The notes under the pieces are model-generated. The model had not been told where the DNA came from. It ran no database searches and was given only the letters and a program-made list of their open reading frames with translations. Below, one piece after another: positions 61,000 through 64,000 of a DNA stretch of 64,000 nt (positions are counted from its first letter, which is position 1; every line of letters starts with the position of its first letter). The stretch comes from Kribbella aluminosa (GTDB taxonomy: Bacteria; Actinomycetota; Actinomycetes; Propionibacteriales; Kribbellaceae): NCBI RefSeq assembly GCF_017876295.1, contig NZ_JAGINT010000001.1, positions 2,294,001 to 2,358,000 of the forward strand. Direction: 5' to 3'. A program made the position numbers and the translations under genes.

Positions 61000-61385
61000 A
61001 ACCAGTCGTAGCCCTCGTGGGTCTTCTGCTCCACGTCGTTGCCCGGGTAGCCCTCGGGAAGGATCTGCTTGAACGCCTGCATCCCACCGGGCCGCCGGCT
61101 CAGCGGGATGTGGATCGTGCCGTGCCGTTTGATCGGCTTGGCGTAGATCCGTGGGTCGCCTGTCGGCGGGGCATCCACCAGTTCGTCCAGCTGCACCTGG
61201 TGTGCCCTTGCGAGCGGCAGGAGCAGCTCCAGCGTCGGCTTGCGCTGTCCGGACTCCAGCCGGGACAGGGTGCTGACCGAGATCCCGGTTCCGTCGGACA
61301 GCTGCGCCAGCGTCGTACCGCGTTCGGTCCGGAGTGCTCGCAGCCGGGGGCCGACCGACTCCAGGACATCGTCGTCGTTTGCCAT
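60810..61385 (-). CDS. XRE family regulator with cupin domain
   Basis: 191-aa protein: a Cro/CI helix-turn-helix at about residues 10-65 (LRALRTERGTTLAQLSDGTGISVSTLSRLESGQRKPTLELLLPLA) and a C-terminal cupin (YDWFYVLSGRIRLKLGDQDFVVKEGEVAEFDCRVPHWFSNPG) that would bind a small ligand or metal. ATG 61385 is 7 nt after TACTGT (61398-61393), hence leaderless. It diverges from a flavoprotein gene it probably regulates. Its 3' 190 bp are overlapped by the extended ECF42 frame. Confidence 0.92.
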   Translation of the reverse strand: MANDDDVLESVGPRLRALRTERGTTLAQLSDGTGISVSTLSRLESGQRKPTLELLLPLARAHQVQLDELVDAPPTGDPRIYAKPIKRHGTIHIPLSRRPGGMQAFKQILPEGYPGNDVEQKTHEGYDWFYVLSGRIRLKLGDQDFVVKEGEVAEFDCRVPHWFSNPGPGSAEVLCLYGPQGERMHVRARTR

Positions 61386-61408
61386 ACCGGCAACAGTACT
61401 TGTCGAAA

Positions 61409-62401
61409 ATGAAAATCACCACGCATCCTCGGAGCATGACCTCGAGAACAGAGATGGCGAAGTACGACGTGATCGTGATCGGCGGCGGTGCGGCCGGGTT
61501 GAGCGGTGCGCTGGCGCTGGCCCGGTTCCGCCGGTCGGTGCTGGTGATCGACGACGGCACGCCGCGCAATGCGGTCGCCGACGGCGTCCACAACTTCCTC
61601 ACGCGCGACGGCGTACCGCCCGCCGAGATCTACGCGGTCGGCCGTCAGGAGGTGCAGGGGTACGGCGGTGAGTTCGCTGACGGCACGGTGACGACGGCGC
61701 GGCGCTCAGCGGACGGCTTGGTGGTGGGGCTCGCTGACGGTAGGACGTACCTGGGCAGGCGGCTGCTGGTGACCACTGGGCTCACTGACGTGCTGCCCGA
61801 CGTACCTGGGCTGGCTGAGCGCTGGGGGAAGGACGTGGTGCACTGCCCGTACTGCCACGGCTGGGAGGTACGGGACCAAGCGATCGGCGTACTGGCGACC
61901 AGCCCGATGGCGATCCACCAGGTGCAGCTGTTCCGGCAGTTGAGCGACGACGTGACGCTGTTCCTGCACACTGCACCGGAGCCGACCGAAGAGCAGTGGG
62001 AGGAGCTGGCTGCTCGTGGAATCGCCGTAGTACAAGGCAAAGTCGAACAGGTGGAGGTGACTGACGACAAGATCACCGGCGTACGTCTTGAAGGCGGCAA
62101 GGTGGTCCCGCGGCAGGCGTTGGCGATTCAAACAACCGTTCGCGCACGGGCCGGCTTCTTGGCCGACCTGGGGCTGGAAACGACCATGGTGGAGTCGAAC
62201 GGCGTTGAGGTCGGTACTGCGATCCAGGTCGACGCCATGGGCGCCACGCAGGTCCCAGGCGTCTTCGCTGCGGGCAATGTCAGCAACCCGATGGCCCAGG
62301 TCATGCCGTCCGCGGCAGCCGGGCTGATGGCCGCAGGGGGCATCAACTTCGACCTGATCAACGAAGAGACCCGTCTGGCAGTAGCCGCCCGCAGTAGTTG
62401 A
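61409..62401 (+). CDS. Thioredoxin-reductase-like NAD(P)/FAD oxidoreductase
   Basis: FAD/NAD(P)-binding protein of the TrxB-like class II family, 330 aa from ATG 61409. YDVIVIGGGAAGLSGALALARF binds FAD; CPYCHGWE holds a redox-active CxxC at the TrxB position; GVFAAGNVSNPMAQVMPSAAAGLMAA is the second FAD motif. The usual second nucleotide-binding GxGxxA is degenerate (GVLATSPMAIHQVQL), so electron-donor use may differ from true thioredoxin reductase. In-frame ATGs at 61436 and 61454 are alternative starts. Divergent from the XRE-cupin gene, 23 bp apart, so promoters overlap. Confidence 0.87.
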   Translation: MKITTHPRSMTSRTEMAKYDVIVIGGGAAGLSGALALARFRRSVLVIDDGTPRNAVADGVHNFLTRDGVPPAEIYAVGRQEVQGYGGEFADGTVTTARRSADGLVVGLADGRTYLGRRLLVTTGLTDVLPDVPGLAERWGKDVVHCPYCHGWEVRDQAIGVLATSPMAIHQVQLFRQLSDDVTLFLHTAPEPTEEQWEELAARGIAVVQGKVEQVEVTDDKITGVRLEGGKVVPRQALAIQTTVRARAGFLADLGLETTMVESNGVEVGTAIQVDAMGATQVPGVFAAGNVSNPMAQVMPSAAAGLMAAGGINFDLINEETRLAVAARSS

Positions 62402-62427
62402 GGAGTTGAATAGGTCCGGGAGGTCGG

Positions 62428-62871
62428 ATGCGCGACACGGTCGACCCGGATTTCGCCTCGTTCGTCGATGCACGACAGGGCAGATGGCTGCGTACGACGT
62501 ACCTCGTGTACGGCGACCTGCAACGAGCTGAACGGGTACTGCTGCGCGCCTTCACGCGGCTGTCGATGCACTGGCCCAAGGTGGACGACCCGGACGTCTT
62601 CGTCCAGCGCCTGCTCTACCAGCCCGTCCTTCGGCCCTGGAACCGCGACAAGCCGTTCCAGGGCGAAGAGGACGCGGTGAAGCTCGCACTGGCCGAGCTG
62701 TCTCCCGCACAGCGCGCGGTGCTCGTTCTGCTGTACCTGGAGGAGCTGACCGAGTTCGAGGTCGCTGACCTGCTCGGGATGTCGCAGCCCGCCGTCCACA
62801 CCCACGGCATGACCGCGCTCAGCCACCTCCGTACGGCGCTCGGCGCGGGGGACTGGCGGGATGCCACATGA
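62428..62871 (+). CDS. Small sigma-70-like factor (SigE-type ECF)
   Basis: 147-aa protein. Region 4 is clear: ALAELSPAQRAVLVLLYLEELTEFEVADLLGMSQPAVHTHGMTALSHLRTAL. Region 2 is degenerate (FASFVDARQGRWLRTTYLVYGDLQRAERVLLRAFTRLSMHWP), without the usual acidic DAEDLVQE patch, as in the short SigE-like actinobacterial group. GGGAGG at 62418-62423 precedes ATG 62428. Its stop overlaps the next small membrane gene by 4 bp. Confidence 0.82.
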   Translation: MRDTVDPDFASFVDARQGRWLRTTYLVYGDLQRAERVLLRAFTRLSMHWPKVDDPDVFVQRLLYQPVLRPWNRDKPFQGEEDAVKLALAELSPAQRAVLVLLYLEELTEFEVADLLGMSQPAVHTHGMTALSHLRTALGAGDWRDAT

Positions 62872-63056
62872 GACGCGAGGACGTATCACCGCTGCTGGTC
62901 CAAGCAGGCGACCTCCTGCCGGAGGTCGACCTGGCGGACGCAGCCTGGGCCGCCGGACTGGCGGTACGGCGTCGTCAGCGCCGTACCGTCCTGCTCGGTG
63001 TCGTGGTGGTGCTGGTGGCCCTGATCGTCGCCTCGATCGTCATCCAGGTCGGCTAG
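62868..63056 (+). CDS. Short membrane protein, possible truncated sigma-factor partner
   Basis: 62-aa protein starting MRREDVSPLLVQAGDLLPEVDLADAAWAAGLAVRRRQRRTV, then one transmembrane helix (LLGVVVVLVALIVASIVIQVG) at the very C-terminus. Genes downstream of SigE-like factors usually encode this N-terminus plus helix followed by a large extracytoplasmic domain; here translation stops as the helix ends. It is either a minimal partner or the remnant of a longer one. ATG overlaps the sigma stop (ATGA). Confidence 0.72.
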   Translation: MRREDVSPLLVQAGDLLPEVDLADAAWAAGLAVRRRQRRTVLLGVVVVLVALIVASIVIQVG

Positions 63057-63084
63057 CGGGCTGTCTGAGAACTCTGACGCCCTC

Positions 63085-63684
63085 TTAGGGCTCCATGATC
63101 GTCCGCAGCGTGACGTCGGCCAGCCGGTCCGCCTCCTCCGGTGGTGGCATCGGCTGACCGGTCAGCGCGCGGATCACGAACACTCCGGCCATCCACTCCA
63201 CCATCAGCACCGGATCCGCGGAGCTCCTGATCCGCTCGCCGCGGGCGCGGGCCCGCTCCAGGGCCTGGGCGGTCAGCTCGATCCGGCGCTCCAGCACGCC
63301 GCGGTACGCCGCCGCGGACCGCTCGTCCCGGTTCGCCTCGGAGACCGCGAGCCGGATCATCGCCCGGCCGCGCTCGCTGTTCGCGAACGCCAGCGCGACC
63401 CGGTAGACCTGGCGCAGGTCACCGGCGATCGAACCGGTGTCGGCGTCCGGGATCTCCAGGTCGAACAGATCGGACATCGCGTCGTTGGCGAGCTGTTCCT
63501 TGCTGGCCCACCGTCGGTAGATCGTCGCCTTGCCGACCCCCGCGGCCTCGGCGACATCGTCCACCGTCATTCCGTCGAATCCCCGCTCCAGCAGCAGCTG
63601 CACGGCGTACCGGCGGATCCTCGGTTCCGCCTCCGGATCGCGTGGTCGGCCGCGGCGCGGCCTCACCCCGTGGCTCGGCTCCAT
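63085..63684 (-). CDS. TetR family regulator
   Basis: 199-aa regulator. Basic N-terminal arm (GVRPRRGRPRDPEAEPRI), helix-turn-helix VQLLLERGFDGMTVDDVAEAAGVGKATIYRRWASKEQL at about residues 27-65, and a C-terminal TetR_C domain. Start ATG 63684. It diverges from amt over a ~275-bp gap. Target and ligand unknown; CCGATCGG near 63832-63839 is a small palindrome in that gap. Confidence 0.88.
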   Translation of the reverse strand: MEPSHGVRPRRGRPRDPEAEPRIRRYAVQLLLERGFDGMTVDDVAEAAGVGKATIYRRWASKEQLANDAMSDLFDLEIPDADTGSIAGDLRQVYRVALAFANSERGRAMIRLAVSEANRDERSAAAYRGVLERRIELTAQALERARARGERIRSSADPVLMVEWMAGVFVIRALTGQPMPPPEEADRLADVTLRTIMEP

Positions 63685-63777
63685 GACGTCGTCCCCAGGT
63701 CGGACGGGCGCAGTGGCGCGGCTGCGGCCCCGTGTGGTCCAGGCCAGAGTGCCACACTCCGCTCCGTAGTGGGCGAC

Positions 63778-63824
63778 GTCACCTCGATGTCACCTGGGAG
63801 CCCGCTTTGTCACATGCCTGAAAC
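63778..63824 (+). promoter_or_regulatory. GlnR-type binding boxes upstream of amt
   Basis: GTCAC-N6-GAAAC at 63809-63824 matches exactly the actinobacterial GlnR half-site pair (gTnAC-n6-GaAAC). A second pair, GTCAC-N6-GTCAC, lies at 63778-63793. amt is a classic GlnR-activated gene under nitrogen limitation, so location and sequence agree. Confidence 0.75.
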
Positions 63825-63958
63825 AAACCGACCGATCGGCTGAAACCGCGCGTCGGCACCGTGTGCGGTGTGGCTGAGCGCGGGCTCCCCGGCGATGTGG
63901 AGTTCACCCGACTGAGGACGCCGGCCACTCCCCTGGATCGATGGAAGGGATGACGTTG

Positions 63959-64000
63959 ATGGCGATCAACGCCGGCGATACCGCCTGGGTCTTGGCAAGC
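63959..64000 (+). CDS. amt: Ammonium transporter, 5' end only
   Basis: Only 14 codons are in the window: MAINAGDTAWVLAS, the characteristic first periplasmic/helix-1 sequence of Amt/MEP transporters. GGAAGGG lies nine bases before ATG 63959; ATG 63950 is in frame but abuts that site. The position after ftsY matches the amt-glnK-glnD cluster order of streptomycetes, and GlnR-type boxes lie ~135 bp upstream. The gene continues beyond the edge. Confidence 0.8.
   Translation, partial: MAINAGDTAWVLAS

Noticed and set aside
1..64000. tRNA, rRNA, insertion sequence or prophage genes
   Set aside because: No cloverleaf with a GTTCRANYC T-loop, no rRNA sequence and no transposase, integrase or phage structural protein could be recognised on either strand.

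Overview
The window is chromosomal DNA from a high-GC actinobacterium. Third codon positions are strongly G/C, GTG and TTG starts are common, and many genes have a TANNNT -10 box only 6-8 nt before the start codon, which implies leaderless mRNAs. Gene content resembles Kribbella and related Propionibacteriales, but that placement is inferred from protein character and not from a database search. No rRNA, tRNA, CRISPR array, transposase or phage gene is visible.

A conserved actinobacterial core block runs left to right: ddl (14.1 kb), a DUF3515 lipoprotein, a stand-alone RAM protein, thiL, thiD, rpmB (34.3 kb), a DhaL/FakA-like gene, recG, rsmD, coaD, a DUF177 protein, rpmF, rnc, mutM, smc (43.8-47.4 kb), ftsY (57.9 kb) and, at the right edge, the first codons of an ammonium transporter gene behind a GlnR-type box. 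Accessory cassettes are inserted in this order, and they hold most of the interesting material.

Region by region: 0-12 kb carries an unknown 556-aa protein, a sugar dehydrogenase/isomerase pair, several MFS exporters each beside its own regulator (GntR, DeoR), MerR and GNAT genes and a Cys/Met-metabolism PLP enzyme. At 12-14 kb a TetR gene and a cytochrome P450 gene diverge around a perfect operator palindrome. At 15-20 kb are a carboxylesterase, an ECF42-type sigma factor with its YCII (DGPF) partner, and an ArsR-MFS operon. At 23-34 kb are DinB, ROK, HAD, MFS, SMP-30 and GNAT genes, a hairpin-dense non-coding element, and a sugar ABC transport operon that ends in an unusual fusion of a Gfo/Idh/MocA dehydrogenase with an aldo/keto reductase. 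At 47-52 kb are a COG4315 lipoprotein, an ECF sigma/zinc anti-sigma pair, a threonine-aldolase-like enzyme, a 31-codon membrane peptide and a BlaI/M56 pair. The BlaI gene diverges from a complete cytochrome bd operon (cydABDC) across two strong dyads. After ftsY come a second YCII/ECF42 module whose sigma gene appears to have lost its normal stop, an XRE-cupin regulator with a thioredoxin-reductase-like flavoprotein, a small sigma-like gene with a truncated membrane partner, a TetR gene and amt.

The strongest points for follow-up are the dehydrogenase-AKR fusion, the BlaI-type operators facing cydABDC, the paired ECF42 modules, the clustered hairpins at 28.07-28.39 kb, the long palindrome and 15-bp arrays at 4.29-4.50 kb, and the systematic leaderless promoter architecture.
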